64,000 nt of DNA from Actinostola sp. cb2023 (Eukaryota; Cnidaria; Anthozoa; Actiniaria; Actinostolidae): the NCBI GenBank assembly GCA_033675265.1, contig JAUJYZ010001083.1, positions 237,001 to 301,000 of the forward strand, written 5' to 3'. The position numbers and the translations under genes were made by a program. Every line of letters begins with the position of its first letter. Position 1 is the stretch's first letter. The notes beneath the pieces are model-generated. The model saw only the letters and a list, made by a program, of their open reading frames with translations, had not been told where the DNA came from and searched no databases. This document shows positions 13,601 to 25,223 of this stretch, piece by piece.

Positions 13601-13727
13601 CCTTTGTAATCTATTAAATCATCAATACCTACTCGAGCAAACTCTTGGGGAAACCTTGACACAGTCTGTCCTTTCCAGAACTTACAAACCTTGTTGCCAC
13701 ACACATGGGAATTCAAAACATACCTTT
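2280..13727 (-). CDS. Multi-exon gene: DDE-transposase-like core plus C-terminal Ulp1/C48 protease
   Basis: Exons seen on the minus strand: about 13727-13365, 13207-12762, 12584-12347, 12004-11896, 11642-11539, 11429-11278, 10739-10663, 10555-10278, 9903-9717, 8363-8282, 7713-7480, 6612-6520, 5390-5300 and 4635-2280. Phases agree at every junction except those entering 9903 and 7713, where foldback insertions sit. The predicted protein is about 1,600 residues. The middle has LKLDGRPFFG, TLDYKALVMLL followed by Cys-rich CSTCELEDC and CCAFC, GCDCP, and NLCALHCELRNTEQLL. This D..D..C-x2-C..E order recalls DDE transposases of the CACTA/Chapaev type, by inference only. The C-terminus is a proline-rich repeat and a Ulp1-like protease. 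The first exon lacks an obvious ATG. It may be a decayed or domesticated intron-bearing DNA transposon gene. The function is not established. Confidence 0.6.
3480..4090. repeat. Coding minisatellite, 51-bp unit, about 12 copies
   Basis: The unit runs from ACAGGTTTGATTGGCGTAGA through ACTGTGGGGTGGC to GAGGATGGCTTG and is highly uniform. Its length is a multiple of 3, so the minus-strand frame is kept and encodes a 17-residue Pro/Ser repeat. One copy near 3811-3816 has GGGGGGT instead of GGGGT and breaks the frame. Confidence 0.95.
5801..5881. repeat. Short foldback in an intron
   Basis: GATATAAACATGCTGGGA with ATGTAGAGCAC pairs with GTGCTCTACAT and the complement ending GTGTTTATATC across a loop of about 20 bases. 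It lies in an intron of the 2.3-13.7 kb gene. Confidence 0.6.
6298..6472. mobile_element. Foldback element in an intron
   Basis: The left arm CATTCTCAAAAAG..GAAAAGACTACAATACTAC is mirrored by GTAGTATTGTAGTCTTTTC..CTTTTTGAGAATG. The arms are about 65 bp and nearly perfect. Short open frames here are shadows of the palindrome. Confidence 0.7.
6838..7335. repeat. CCGATTATAAGCCC repeat with poly-C tract
   Basis: Several diverged copies of CGATTATAAGCCC lie at 6838-6960 and again at 7297, followed by a C run of about 25 at 7310-7335. This is probably a decayed miniature element. It lies in an intron (7480-6612) of the minus-strand gene. Confidence 0.5.
7709..8105. mobile_element. Compound foldback element next to the 7713-7480 exon
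   Basis: The ends read AGACCCCTAAAGAG on the left and CTCTAGGGGTC on the right. Inside are a tight hairpin (about 7725-7800, CTCCATGTAAGC / GCTTACATGGAG) and a longer palindrome (about 7815-8090). The latter has arms containing GACATTGTCATTGAATTGCC and TTTCGATTCTCTAAAT with their complements. Its left end overlaps the start of the exon at 7713, whose incoming splice phase does not match. Confidence 0.65.
8469..9235. repeat. Minisatellite, 78-bp unit, about 10 near-identical copies
   Basis: The unit starts TGCAAAGCTTGTATCCC and ends ACCAACATAAGATAC. Copies differ by single bases. Two or three degenerate copies follow at 9290-9440. Because 78 is divisible by 3 the array leaves a long minus-strand open frame (26-residue repeat), but it sits inside an intron of the 2.3-13.7 kb gene. 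I treat that frame as fortuitous. Confidence 0.95.
9892..10083. mobile_element. Foldback element abutting the 9903-9717 exon
   Basis: GCGACCTGCATGATG..ACCAGAATGCTTTG on the left is the complement of CAAAGCATTCTGGT..CATCATGCAAGTCGCC on the right. The left arm overlaps the splice acceptor (CATCATGCAG) and first codons of the adjacent exon. Confidence 0.65.
12252..12267 (+). repeat. Solo terminal motif CACAGGCAGCCCAAG
   Basis: It matches the terminus of the complete foldback elements at 28879-30257 and 41479-41690. No partner end is nearby. It lies in an intron of the DDE/Ulp1 gene. Confidence 0.5.
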
Positions 13728-14109
13728 TTTCGGTTGCGGCTCGTTATGAATGTGACTCGTGATACGTCAAATATTATATTTTTATTTTTATTAACCTGAA
13801 CGTAGTTTCAGAAGTTCACATTTTTTCCATCTCTCTCTAAAAGCTACAACAAGAATAATATATGTATATATCTGAGATATAATTAGAAAGAACATAATTT
13901 CTCTATCTGAAGCGAAACAAGAGTTCACTGACGTGTCAGTTGTTTTTAAAATACAACGCATAACTTAAAACCGGCAAATCCTATAAAGATTTACTTTGTT
14001 CTCTCATAGAGAGTTTTAGCATAACCTTAGTAACTAAAATGACTTGAATCAGTAACAAATACTCTATGCTGGGAATGTGGAAATAGTAGGTATTTGCCCA
14101 GTGGAATAT

Positions 14110-14268
14110 GATAGAGTGATTCCAATTTAACCTGGGCATTACTAACTACACCATTACACACTATTAGACACTCACTCTTTTGTCAGGTTCTTTTGTTTCT
14201 TTGCATCTAATAAACACTGACAGCTAATTAGTAGTGCCAAGGTTTATTGGAATCACTCTATAACGAAG
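14110..14268. mobile_element. Foldback element, about 155 bp
   Basis: ATAGAGTGATTCCAAT..GGGCATTACTAACTA on the left pairs imperfectly with TAGTAGTGCC..ATTGGAATCACTCTAT on the right. The interval 13731-14978 otherwise holds no recognisable gene. Confidence 0.6.
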
Positions 14269-14978
14269 CTTTGTGCGATACCGGGGATTCGTGCTTAGAT
14301 TCATTCACATACTGCAACTGAAACTATGCGTGATACACGGATGCAGGACTCTTCTATTGAAACTATAAACGAATGTGTACGTACTAACTAAAACCATTTT
14401 TTCTGTAAGTGGCGTTCGTTTTGTTATATTAAATAAATACTAAATCTACGTCTAGAATACATTTTAAGAAATTGTCAGTAAAAACTTAAGTTTTTGATGA
14501 GTATAAAACTAAAAAAAATATATTACGGCTATATTAAAACATCTACATGTCATTAAACCTAAAAATGTATTTATAAAATATACAGCCGTTTCCAAAACGT
14601 TTTCCTTCAAATATATGTATGGAAAGTATAAATATTTCTAAGTTTCTCGTTTTCATGTAAAAATATATAAAGCTAGCTACTTTTCCGTCTTTAAATCTGA
14701 ATGTGAGAAACTTTGTTTTCAGTTAGCTTATTGGTACAACTATATTCTTAATTATTCTCAGTACTGACAAAGACCTCACAAGTCGCTGAACCCAGTGATC
14801 GAATAGCCAATAGAAGGATGATCTTTAAATATACTTGTCTTCAAAAGTTTTGCTTAAATTTGCAAAACAAAGAAATCAGTACCCTAATGAGACAAGAATG
14901 TAACCAAAGTTTCATCACAAGCTGAAGGAAGGAAAACATCAGTTCCACGGTAACTAGTAAGCGTCCCGCGACAGTATC

Positions 14979-17900
14979 TCAGTATGGTGAACACCTTGTG
15001 CTTCGCTTGCTTCTTAGCAGGAACGACATGCTGTATGTAGGACGACTTCGTGTGCCGTCGAGAAACACGATGTACACGACTAAACGAAATCTGTTTCTTC
15101 GCTCAGAATCGACTGTGGAGAGTTTGTAGACGGGACAACCGGTATCTGGGCTTTCGTAGATTGAATCCAAATCGACAGAGAAATATTGATGACTTTGGTA
15201 ATCCTGAGAATTGAATAGATGGATGGATGAATGAATGAATACAAAAAGGAGGTGAATGAACAGTTGGGAAAATGAGGGAAATAGGAAATGAATAAATGAA
15301 TAGATAAATGAATGCATGATTGAGTACAGTTAGATGGATGCATGAATGGAGGAAGATTGAATGGATGGATGGATGGATGGATGGATGGATGGATGGATGG
15401 ATGGATGGTTGATTGGTTGATCGGATGATTGGTGGATGAATGGATGGATGGATGGATGGATGGATGGATGGATGGATGGATGGATGGATGGATGGATGGA
15501 TGGATGGATGGATGGATGGATGGATGGATGGATGGATGGATGGATGGATGGATGGATGGTTGATTGGTTGATCGGATGATTGGTGGATGGATGGATGGAT
15601 GGATGGATGTAATGGATGGATGGATGGGTGGTTGGATGGATGGATGGATGGATGGATGGATGGATGGATGGATGGATGGATGGATGGATGGATGGATGGA
15701 TGGATGGATGGATGGATGGATGGATGGATGGATGGATGGATGGATGGATGGATGGATGGATGGATGGATGGATGGATGGATGGATGGGTTGATTGGATTG
15801 GTTGATCGGATGATTGGTGGATGGATGGATGGATGGATGGATGTAATGGATGGATGGATGGGGTGGTTGGATGGATGGATGGATGGATGGATGGATGGAT
15901 GGATGGATGGATGGATGGATGGATGGATGGATGGATGGATGGATGGATGGATGGATGGATGGATGGATGGATGGATGGATGGATGGATGGATGGATGGAT
16001 GGATGGATGGATGGATGGATGGATGGATGGATGGATGGGATAGATGAACGGACGGATGACTAAGTACACTTACATCTGTTAGCATAAGGTTATCCATCCT
16101 CGGTTTGAGTGGCACCTGTCCATTGTGATCTCCACACAGTTTTGCCGCCTCTGGTAGCCTCTCTGTGTACACCTCGATATGTTGAATCTGTGCACAGTAG
16201 GTCACCATCATATCAATCACGGCTCCGGTCACTCTCTGCTTCGAGTGCTTGTTCTTACGACATTGCACCTTCTCGTAGACATTTCTAAGGTTCAGGAAGT
16301 AAACTCGCTCTTCACCCTGGCCGTAAGTCGCCTCTCTGAACGTGCTCAAAGAGTTTCTTGCCAACGGTTGCCATGGTGCGTTGCTATAACAACATGAAGA
16401 GTAAATTTCTTGCTCGCGTTTTGATACTTGGTAAGGTTTCAGTTCTTCGTCGCACTCTGAAAAGCAATGAATATATTTTTATTTTTTTTAATTTATTTAT
16501 TTCAGTTATTATTATTATTTTTATTTTTATTTTTTTCAAGATTCGCCCATAAGGCAGGTGTTGTACAATAGGACACGAAGTCCCCTTTAAAATACATTAC
16601 ACCACGTCCCACCCAATAAGAAGATTACCCAGTATACCCGACCCCTATGAATTCCCAATATGAAAAAAATATAAAAAATATTTTAAATTATTATAAATCA
16701 ATATACCAGCCATTGTTACAAAACGTACTGATAAACACATTAATTTATCTCCATATAATTTGCAAATATTTAAGACAAACTGATCGATGACAAATGTGCA
16801 TCGTTTCTCACTACGCGACGTGAGAAAATGAGGAGAACTGGAAACTAGGAATAAACTGGGACTTACAGTGCTATATCTAGGAAAATGTAAAATCAGCAGG
16901 CTAATAAAATAGTACTTGTCACACATGGTTAACATTGTTGTCATTGACCAGCCCTGGAGTTTGATATGTCTATTTATCAACAAAGACAAGAAGCCAAGCC
17001 GAGTTACGAATGATAAACATCCTTGGCGTACCCGGCCAGAGGGTGGTACATACGTGATAAGAATATTGTTTACAAGGGAGGGGGATCTAGGAGGGACATC
17101 AAGTATTTGTACACGAAAAAAATATTGAACCATTTACTAAAGGTTAAGTTCCATTTTTGTTGATTTCACTCAATCTCTCCGCGTTAAGCTGATGCTTAGT
17201 TCAATGTGAGGGTCCATAAGACCATGCCAAATCCTAAGTCTTTACTTATCTGTCTTCCTCGTTTAAAAATAATATTGACTTTTTATAGAATTGATCAAGA
17301 CCAAAGTGGGACGATAATCGGCTCAGACGGATTCTAACTAGAGTAGGTACACCTCTTACTAAGTCCGATAATTCCTCTCTAACTAGACTGAGATTGTTGG
17401 AGTGAATGATACAACGGAGTATGACGTTGGTAGAGTGATAAACCCGTGAAACAAAGTGTAATTTTTAGAGTGTAATAAATAGTCAAGTGACAACAAAAGA
17501 ACACAATTAACTCGTAGTGTGTATTAGTGCTAAATACGCTAAGTGTGATTCACGGATTTATGAAAATCACTCTACTATAGTGACACTGAATATAAATTTG
17601 TCGATCTGGTTTAAATTGACTTTAAATACGTCTATTGATATCTCGGTCTCTACGCTCTCATTAACTTGACTGATCAGATTGTACTACACCTTAAAACAAC
17701 AATTTGTTGACTAGGCTATTAACGTAATGATTACGCTATTTGATCGTCGTGGACTTTCGATTTCTCCGTGACGCGTCACACCCTGAAGTGATTGTAATCA
17801 CTGATAAGGATGACAAGTCCCATATTGATCTGATTGTACACCAAGAGCGAAAGGAAAACATCAAAAAGTTACATTCGACAATAAATTGTAACCAGACTAA

Positions 17901-20069
17901 CCAAAGTGTCGACGACCGGAACCAATTTATTCAAAACACAAGCATTTTCCTGTTGATCAGTTCACCAGCATTGAAAATCTGCTCACGCCCAATTTTCAAT
18001 GAACTCATTTCCGCCCAGCCTAGTTAGTATCACGAGGACCCCACAGCCGGAACAAGAAGGTCAACTTTATAAGATTTTATTTCGAGTATTTTAGCATAAA
18101 CTTGCCCTGCATCGTCTAGTGACTACTGGTAACGAAAATCCATCCTCGAAAACTGAAACGACATTCGTATAAAACGCGTATAGCATTTGACAATTTAAAA
18201 ATTAATATAAAATTCTGACATAGATTTCTTTTGTGCAAAGTTCAAAATGAGCAGAAAGTCTCAAGAAAGACGTACAGAGGAGCGATACCTCGAACAAGAA
18301 ATTCCACATTCGGCCATGCAGTCAGTTTGTTTATATTTCTTGTCTTACTGTTGTCGTCAAGAAAAGTTTATGTTTTTCGTCAAAAAGTCGATGAATCTAA
18401 TACAGACTACTTTGCTTATCAGTCAAAAGGGTGACTTCGAACTGACAACATAGTTATATTACGGATCACAAAGGGCGATATTTCAATGAAGATTCGTCTG
18501 CGCGGAGAACCATTGATAAGGTAATTTGAAGCAGAAAAAGCAAGTTCAACTGACTTTGACTAAAACAAACCGTGGAATAGCAATCAGTTTTAAGAACCTC
18601 TTATGCTATCAGCCGGTACTGCATAAATGGAGCGGAAAACTCCATGTTAATATGAATAAACTGAGTCCTTATGCGCAATCTAAAATTGTTTTGTTTGAAT
18701 TATAGTGACTCCAGTTTTTATAAATTATGGTGTGTTTATTTGAAAGAAACTGAAGCCAGAGCAGACATGGGTTTGAAACTACTGAACGCAAAAAAAAAAA
18801 GTTTTCATTCATCAATTCTGAATGCAATAGAGCGGTAAGGCTATTAAACGAAAAGTCGCTGGGTAAAAACTTTACTTGAAATAAAATTGAAAGTAAATTC
18901 ATGGAGTTTTTGGTCGTGTAGTTTCTCTCTGTATTTAGCGTGAGGAATTGCTCGTCCTTCGACAGTCAGGTATGGCCATCGCACGGCACATTTGGAAAGC
19001 GAAACTTCGTCAGGTTTGTTCATACATAAATTTGCGGCTGTACAACAAAATCATAATCATGACTATCCTTCTTTTGCCTTTTTGACCTTTTATTCGCAGA
19101 AAACTAAACTGAGTACTTCCTGGCGTTCTACTCCTGTCTACTCACAATCGACCACATGGCGTTTAGTGCGAGAAGTACGGATGACGTAGAAGAAGCGCCA
19201 TTGTGAATAAAACTGAGTCGTGATCTGCAAGTGTGAAGACACGGCACACGTAAATGGGAAATGACTCATCATCATTCTTGGATGGTCGATTACACAATTA
19301 AAGTTGTTAAAACTTCCTCTTTTTCAAGTTATCCGATATTTATAATATTGGATATTAAACGAGCACTTTAAAGAAGCAAATCCCGGCGGTCTTCCTGTTT
19401 CATCGAGTCATTGAATTTTGGAAGCCTTTCATATGTTTGTATGCTTAGTTTTATTCCGCGCTCAGGTAAACAGTAACATATTGTATTCTTTCGTGCAACA
19501 ATTAATTCTGACAAAAAGGTCAGGTTATACAAGGAAGAAGGCTAGAATAATTTGCAAGGCCATACAAACAACTACAACTGAGATCTTTTTTGACAAGCTT
19601 CCAAACCTTTTCTCTAGCTACACTATCATAGTTACAATTATTGTCTGCAGTCAGTAATATCTAAAATAGTTTCTTGAAGAGAAGATATCTTCATTAGGGT
19701 GTTTACCACCTTCATAGTATGGGGGCACGTAAGACGTTGATAGGTAAAGGTTACAACCTCTAAACTTAGTGACTCGAGTGGGAGAAAAATAGAACAGTAT
19801 GAGGGTAACACTCACTGAACTCAATTAACTGCAACAATATTACCCAATATTACTTTCTTGAACGATTGCAAAATTTACTACCGATTTGTCGAATGCAACT
19901 GCCCTGAGCAGGGAAGCGTAACTGATGCATAAGGTCACTCTGCATTTGAGAGTACGGATAAATTCAAAATGTTCCTTTCGGATTCTACGTATTTCTACTT
20001 ACCACAGTTTGACATGATGTATCGTTCAGTACTTGGGTCATTGAAAAAATCTCTGAGGAGCTCTTCCAT
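14979..20069 (-). CDS. Orphan three-exon gene, 224 residues
   Basis: Exons are 20069-20003 (ATG at 20069, donor TGTG|GTAAGT), 16456-16074 (acceptor TTTTCAG, donor GAT|GTAAGT) and 15203-14979 (acceptor TTCTCAG, stop TGA at 14981-14979). Lengths 67+383+225 give exactly 225 codons, and both junction phases match, which strongly supports the model. The protein starts [20 protein letters not shown] and has a Cys/aromatic segment ([15 protein letters not shown]). It continues [20 protein letters not shown] and ends with an aliphatic strand ([20 protein letters not shown]) plus a basic tail. No signal peptide or membrane segment is obvious. I do not recognise the family. The 3.5-kb first intron (20002-16457) holds no other gene that I can support. 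Confidence 0.6.
15216..16038. repeat. (GGAT)n microsatellite with higher-order structure
   Basis: Long runs of GGAT are interrupted three times by a conserved block (TTGATTGGTTGATCGGATGA, starting near 15408, 15560 and 15790) followed by GGTGGATGG. It occupies intron 2 (15204-16073) of the orphan gene. Because the unit is 4 bp, all three frames on both strands stay open and give spurious long ORFs. Confidence 0.97.
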
Positions 20070-23000
20070 TCTTCCTGACTCAAGCAACTTCTAGACCTAA
20101 CACAAAACTAACACTTGGACTTGGACTTGGTATTTGTTAGTAGCAATTTTGCGTCAAAGTTTGTAAGACTTCGCGAAATTCTTTTAACTAGTCAGTAAAA
20201 CTTTGGTCAAAGACGGCTTCGAGGATTCCAACCAGACTTTGACTTTCAGTAATCGGTTATAATCGCAAAATAATTTTTCCTGATCTAACGTTATATATAT
20301 CTCACTGACAACTCTGATTGACAAATGGGGAGGAGCTGGGCCTGGCGGAAGTTTCATATTCAAGGTCTAGCCACGTGTGAAATTGAAAACAAGTTTTGAC
20401 AACTTGATTTCCGGTATCTCTTTTCAAGGGAGGATTGCGTTACTTGTTGTGAGTTCAGTACTCAACAAATGAACTACTTTCAAAAGTCAACAAGAAGTTA
20501 AACAAAGTTCTTCAAATTGCAAAAAGTTATATTAAAAAAAAAACTGAGGCCAAACTGATTTTCATTGCATGAATTTGATTTTGCAATAGATTAAAAAAAA
20601 TCAAAGTTGTATTGTACCAGAATCTTCGCTTGACCTCTCCGAACTTAATTATTCAAACCTTTGGGGTTTTGTATAGCTTACGGATCAATGAAGATTTCCT
20701 AAATGATGGGTCAAATTGTTAACATTAAGGATTGGCCGGAAGCTATATAAAACAAACTGCCCATATTTGGAATGTAGTAGTTGCGGAGTTTGTTGGTGAC
20801 TTGGAACAAATACAGCTTTTCAAATCACGATGTTAATAACGATAAAAGATGTTTTAAAGGATACTCTTAAATCAAATAAGGTCATAACATATTCACAAAA
20901 CGTCAAGAAACTTCAGGGGAAAAAGAACTAATTTAAATATAGTATATTTTTTCTGCTTACGATATAAAACATAACGCAAATAACTTTCGAGGGAAACGTT
21001 TGTATAAAGTTTGCAAATAACATAGAAAAGGCATTCCAAAGCACTTCATAATTACAACAATGATGACTTTCAAAATGTCTAGCAGGAAATCGCTGTTGTT
21101 TCTTTTCCTTTCCTCGTTTCCCTTCTTTCTTTCCTTTTCCTTTTATAAATATGTATCTTTAATTTTGAAGGATCGTGATATTGCATTAGTATCAAGACCG
21201 AAATTTTAACTTAATACAATTACTCATAAGTAAAGGTTTAACAAAACTACTGATATGATAGCATGACTTCAAAATCGTACTGAAAACCATCAAGTTCGGT
21301 ACCCTACCATTTGACTTCCGGTTCCTTCCCGTGACGAGCCATGCCATACCGACGAGTCGTGCATTTATTGCTACAATAACATTTTCTCTCTCGATAAAAC
21401 AAGTGAGTTATTCAAATTCGGTGGTTTTAGAGAATCGAGACAGTTGAAGACAATTCTGGTTTCGGTTCTGGAATATTTTGATACGAAGTTGTCGTGAACG
21501 GATATCTGAGTCAGCAATGTGCTGATACGGACCCTCGTGGATTCACTTGCCAAAAGTCACGATTTTTGGTCCATTACAATGCAAATGAGGATTATATTAA
21601 CCGTGAAAGTGGAGTGGTTCAAAGAAAGATAGCCAAAAAATAAGAATCGCTTTGCTAAAGATGTAAAAACAGTCCTTCATGTCTTGTTTTTTGGTGGCAA
21701 AAAGGCGGGACATTGCGATTTCTTTTACACTTTAAATAATATAAATAATAAACCAACCGTTACCACAAATTACAAGTTTTCCTTCTTGGCTGAAAAAAAA
21801 ACTAACAAAAAAGTAAACAATAGCCAAATTGCGGTTACATTTGAAATGCATTTCAAAGCATTTTGTTGTTAGCTTCTTCATGTTGGTAATAAAATTTGAG
21901 GGCAAGAGTTGGTTGGTAGCACGAGGCCACATCGGGCCATAAAAGAAATTAATGGAGCAAAATCATCACTAGGTAGAAATGTATTTTTTTATTTATTTAA
22001 AAATTGCGGTGATGTTCACTGATCCTTATGCGCGCCAACAGTTAAGGTTGAAACTTTTTCCCGAACTTTTTCTAGATATACTTCATTTGTGTCTATATGA
22101 ATAACTAATTCGTTTTTACAGTATAACATTGGACTCAGTACTTCCCCCATAAATGTTTACCACAAAAGTATTATTACATTGCTAACTCGCTGCTATATCG
22201 CTTTTGTAGCACATATATTAATAAAATTTAACCGCACAGTCTATTGTTTCTTAATGCCCTATTATAACCTAGTGCTGTTTCAGTTGGTTACAACGACATC
22301 TCGTGAGCCAAGATCGAAGAAAGAGAAACCTTATATATCAAATTTATACACCACATAAAACAAAAACATCACGAGGAATTAAATTGATTTTTGCTTTCCA
22401 TTGCTTTTACTTTTATTACTTCTCTCGTACCATAGATTAGGGAAATAATGAAGTTATCTCAGTTCAAAATCAAGCAACACCCACTTTGCTATACTTTCGA
22501 GAAATCCGCCGCCGCTTTCGTGCGTTTTGGACGCACAAACTATACCGATTGAATACTTCACAATTCACATTTTTTGTTGACATATTTAACATTAAGGTTT
22601 CTATCTCGTAAATTTTCAGCAATAAAAGCGGTTGGACAATAATTGCTTACCATGCGAACTGGCGCGATAAACCCTTTAGAAATCAATGGCCTTCATTTCA
22701 TGATCGCTTTTTTGAAAAATACAGACAACTCTACTCTTCTCTTTGATTCTTGGTTAATTTGTCTGAGTACCAAAGTCTTTTGGACATTTTTTGACTGTTG
22801 TTTTACAATTGTTCAGCAATTTACAACACGTTTAGCGAGTTTTCATCTTTTCAAGTTCTTTTGTTCGCTGAGACGCTGAGACGTCAAAATAATTTGCTCA
22901 AGCTAGTGTTTATCTGGTATGATTGCTCAAGGTTTGAGTTTAATAGCTCTAAAGGAACAAAGACTAACGGTCAGTGAACATTTTATCAACTCTGATTTTG

Positions 23001-23308
23001 ATCAGTAATACCAGAACTAACGCCAAAAAGCAAACGCGGCGCCGCCATCTTTGGGGAGGAATTGCTTCACAATTTCATTTTCGTTCGCGTTGTATTTGAA
23101 ACTAATTAATCATTGCCATTTGCATCTTGGACTGCTGATACAGAATTATCGTTCAATATTGTAAATTGTTTTGAAATATCGTATTAAAATTAAAAAATTC
23201 TTAATGTGTCAGCGCTTCGTTCTATTTACTACGAGAAGTTTCTGAGAGTTGAGGTGATACGACATAATCCGCTCAAAATTGCATGTGAACAAAAAAAGTC
23301 AAGGTACA

Positions 23309-23546
23309 GTAATATGGGCAACAAAATCTTGCAACTTGTCGCACAACATTGTTGCGTTGCAAGTTGAAGAGAAAGTGTTGCTAACAAATTTTCGTTGTTG
23401 CACGAAGTAGAAGCCCTCTCTACACTACTCTTCGCAACAAAGAAAATGTGTTGCGCGCGGAGTGGTAATTACCAGCAATATTTTCTCTTCAACTTGCAAC
23501 GCACCAATGTTGCGAGACAAGTGGCACGATTTTGTTGCCCGTATTT
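23309..23546. mobile_element. Foldback element, TIR containing GGGCAACAAAATC
   Basis: The left end GTAATATGGGCAACAAAATC and the right end GATTTTGTTGCCCGTATTTC are complementary over about 45 bp. An inner pair also matches (TTGCAACTTG.. / CAAGTTGCAA). No coding content. Confidence 0.7.
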
Positions 23547-23700
23547 CCGAATCTTAAGCCCTGTCAGCGCCGAAACAAAACACTATTACTCTAAACTCTT
23601 TAGCTTATCACTGCGGCAGTTTATGCTGACTCACGTTAAAATTAACATCCTCATTATTATTAAAATATACGTTATATTGGTCAATATAACGTGGCATTTA

Positions 23701-24166
23701 CTAGAGTGCAATTTAGAAAAGCGTGAAATAGTACTAACTTTAAGGTGGTTCCCGCATAATGAATGACCGGTTTGCCGTATTTTTTAACTCGCTCGCTCCG
23801 CGTCAATATTGCTTGGATTTTATTGTGCTTAACACAAATACTAATTCAACTATTCTGCCTTTCGACGGTGTATTCAAAAGTATCATTGTAAGCCGCGTTT
23901 GTGAATGCCAGCTGATATTCAAACGACACTATTTTCACTAAAACTGCTGCCAAGCGTTATTCCCTCGTACGATTTTTTTTTAACTTCGTGAACGGCCTTT
24001 TAAGGTCCCTAGTAATGTTCTGACGAAACCGGTCATTCATTATGCGGGAACCACCTTAAATAGTACTAAATAGAGGTATTTCTATTGTTTTCTATTGTTT
24101 CATTAGTGCTATTTAGTACTAATTAGTTATTTAGTTTTCAAGCTTTTCTAAATTGCACTCGGCTAG
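23701..24166. mobile_element. Outer foldback interrupted by a TTAA element
   Basis: CTAGAGTGCAATTTAGAAAAG at 23701 pairs with CTTTTCTAAATTGCACTCGG ending near 24162. The 312-bp element at 23744-24055 is inserted inside it. Confidence 0.55.
23744..24055. mobile_element. TTAA-flanked MITE, 312 bp (piggyBac/Kolobok-like target site)
   Basis: It is bounded by TTAA at 23740-23743 and 24056-24059. The TIR begins GGTGGTTCCCGCATAATGAA and is matched by the complement at the right end. No ORF. It shares the GGTGG start and TTAA flank with 45659-46836. Confidence 0.8.
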
Positions 24167-24400
24167 AGCGATTTTATTTTTAAAACCCGTTATATAGATT
24201 TTTTGTGTAATAGACATTAGCTACTCTTTAATTCCATTCTGTTCTTTTGTAGCCTGTATTGTAGGCATTCCTCAATCCATCTCATGACTCCGACATGTAA
24301 TACAGGCTAGACATTTAAAAGCAATATGGTCTTATTTTTCAATGCACCCATACAAGTCACCACACACTATTAAATGCAAATAAACTGGAGAAAAGTAATA

Positions 24401-24834
24401 CAGTAAAAACCCGCATATAAGAAACTGCGGATTAAGAACCTCCAGGCTGAAATTTAGCCAATTAAGCACCCAATATATAAGAACCAGTTCAGCCTGACAA
24501 ATGAAGCAGGTTCTTATGAGAAAATGACTAAAGCTCAGAACACACAGGTTCAGTCGGTGCTGAACAATGCAGAAATATTATATTTACTATACAGTTGGGT
24601 TGTTAATGTTTAATGTGAATATTAGACCTTTCAGGGTCAATAGTTCACTAATTAAAACAAATTGTAAGGAAATACACCATATCAGGAACAATATATAATT
24701 ATTGTTTTTTTGCCCTGTAAATAGGAACCTGTTAAGAACCTATTTAGCCTGATTTCTCACTAGACACCCAATATATAAGAACCATTTCAGCCTGACTTGG
24801 AAAAATAGGGGTTCTTTTATGCGGGTTTTTACTG
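24401..24834. mobile_element. TA-flanked MITE, 434 bp (Tc1/mariner-like)
   Basis: TIR CAGTAAAAACCCGCATA is flanked by TA on both sides. The internal motif TATATAAGAACC is repeated several times in both orientations. Confidence 0.8.
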
Positions 24835-24922
24835 TACACGTATTTTATTTCTTCATTTAAATTTATCTAGCTAATTTTCTAATAAAATTCAAAGACATTA
24901 CCTATAATATATTATCCATGTA

Positions 24923-25165
24923 CAGTCATTTGCAAAAATTCTGGCCGCTACGAAATATCAATATATCGGGTGCATTATGGGTAATTAAATAATCGAAAAT
25001 TCCCCTTAAAGCAGGTTAACGCCAGAAAAGTTGGTAGAAATATTTAGTATAATGTTTATTTTAGTCTTACGTTTGTTGTTTGTAAATTTTGCTTCATTTA
25101 ATAGTATTAGTGATGCACCCGATATATTGATATACCGTGGCGGCCAGAATTTTTGCAAATGACTG
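24923..25165. mobile_element. TA-flanked MITE, 243 bp, just 3' of CIAO2A
   Basis: TIR CAGTCATTTGCAAAAATTCT continues with GGCCGC and is matched at the right end; TA flanks lie at 24921-22 and 25166-67. It begins about 60 bp past the CIAO2A stop and may be part of its 3' UTR. Confidence 0.85.
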
Positions 25166-25223
25166 TAAGAACACAAGTTGGGAAAGTGTGACTGAGAAAA
25201 TTTAAAATGGTGGTACAATTTCA

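Larger units (their letters stand above)
20070..25223. other. Gene-poor interval
   Basis: I see no supported coding exon here. It is AT-rich unique sequence up to about 23.3 kb, then the foldback and TIR elements listed separately. A GC-richer patch near 23030-23090 has no open frame of note. Confidence 0.5.

Noticed and set aside
15080..16364. Very long open frames in (GGAT)n on both strands
   Set aside because: A 4-bp repeat without stops keeps three frames open. The tract is an intron bracketed by good splice sites of the orphan gene.
17740..18027. 95-codon plus-strand open frame in the first intron of the orphan gene
   Set aside because: It has no recognisable similarity, splice context or repeat relation, and lies antisense in a large intron. 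The length is within chance.
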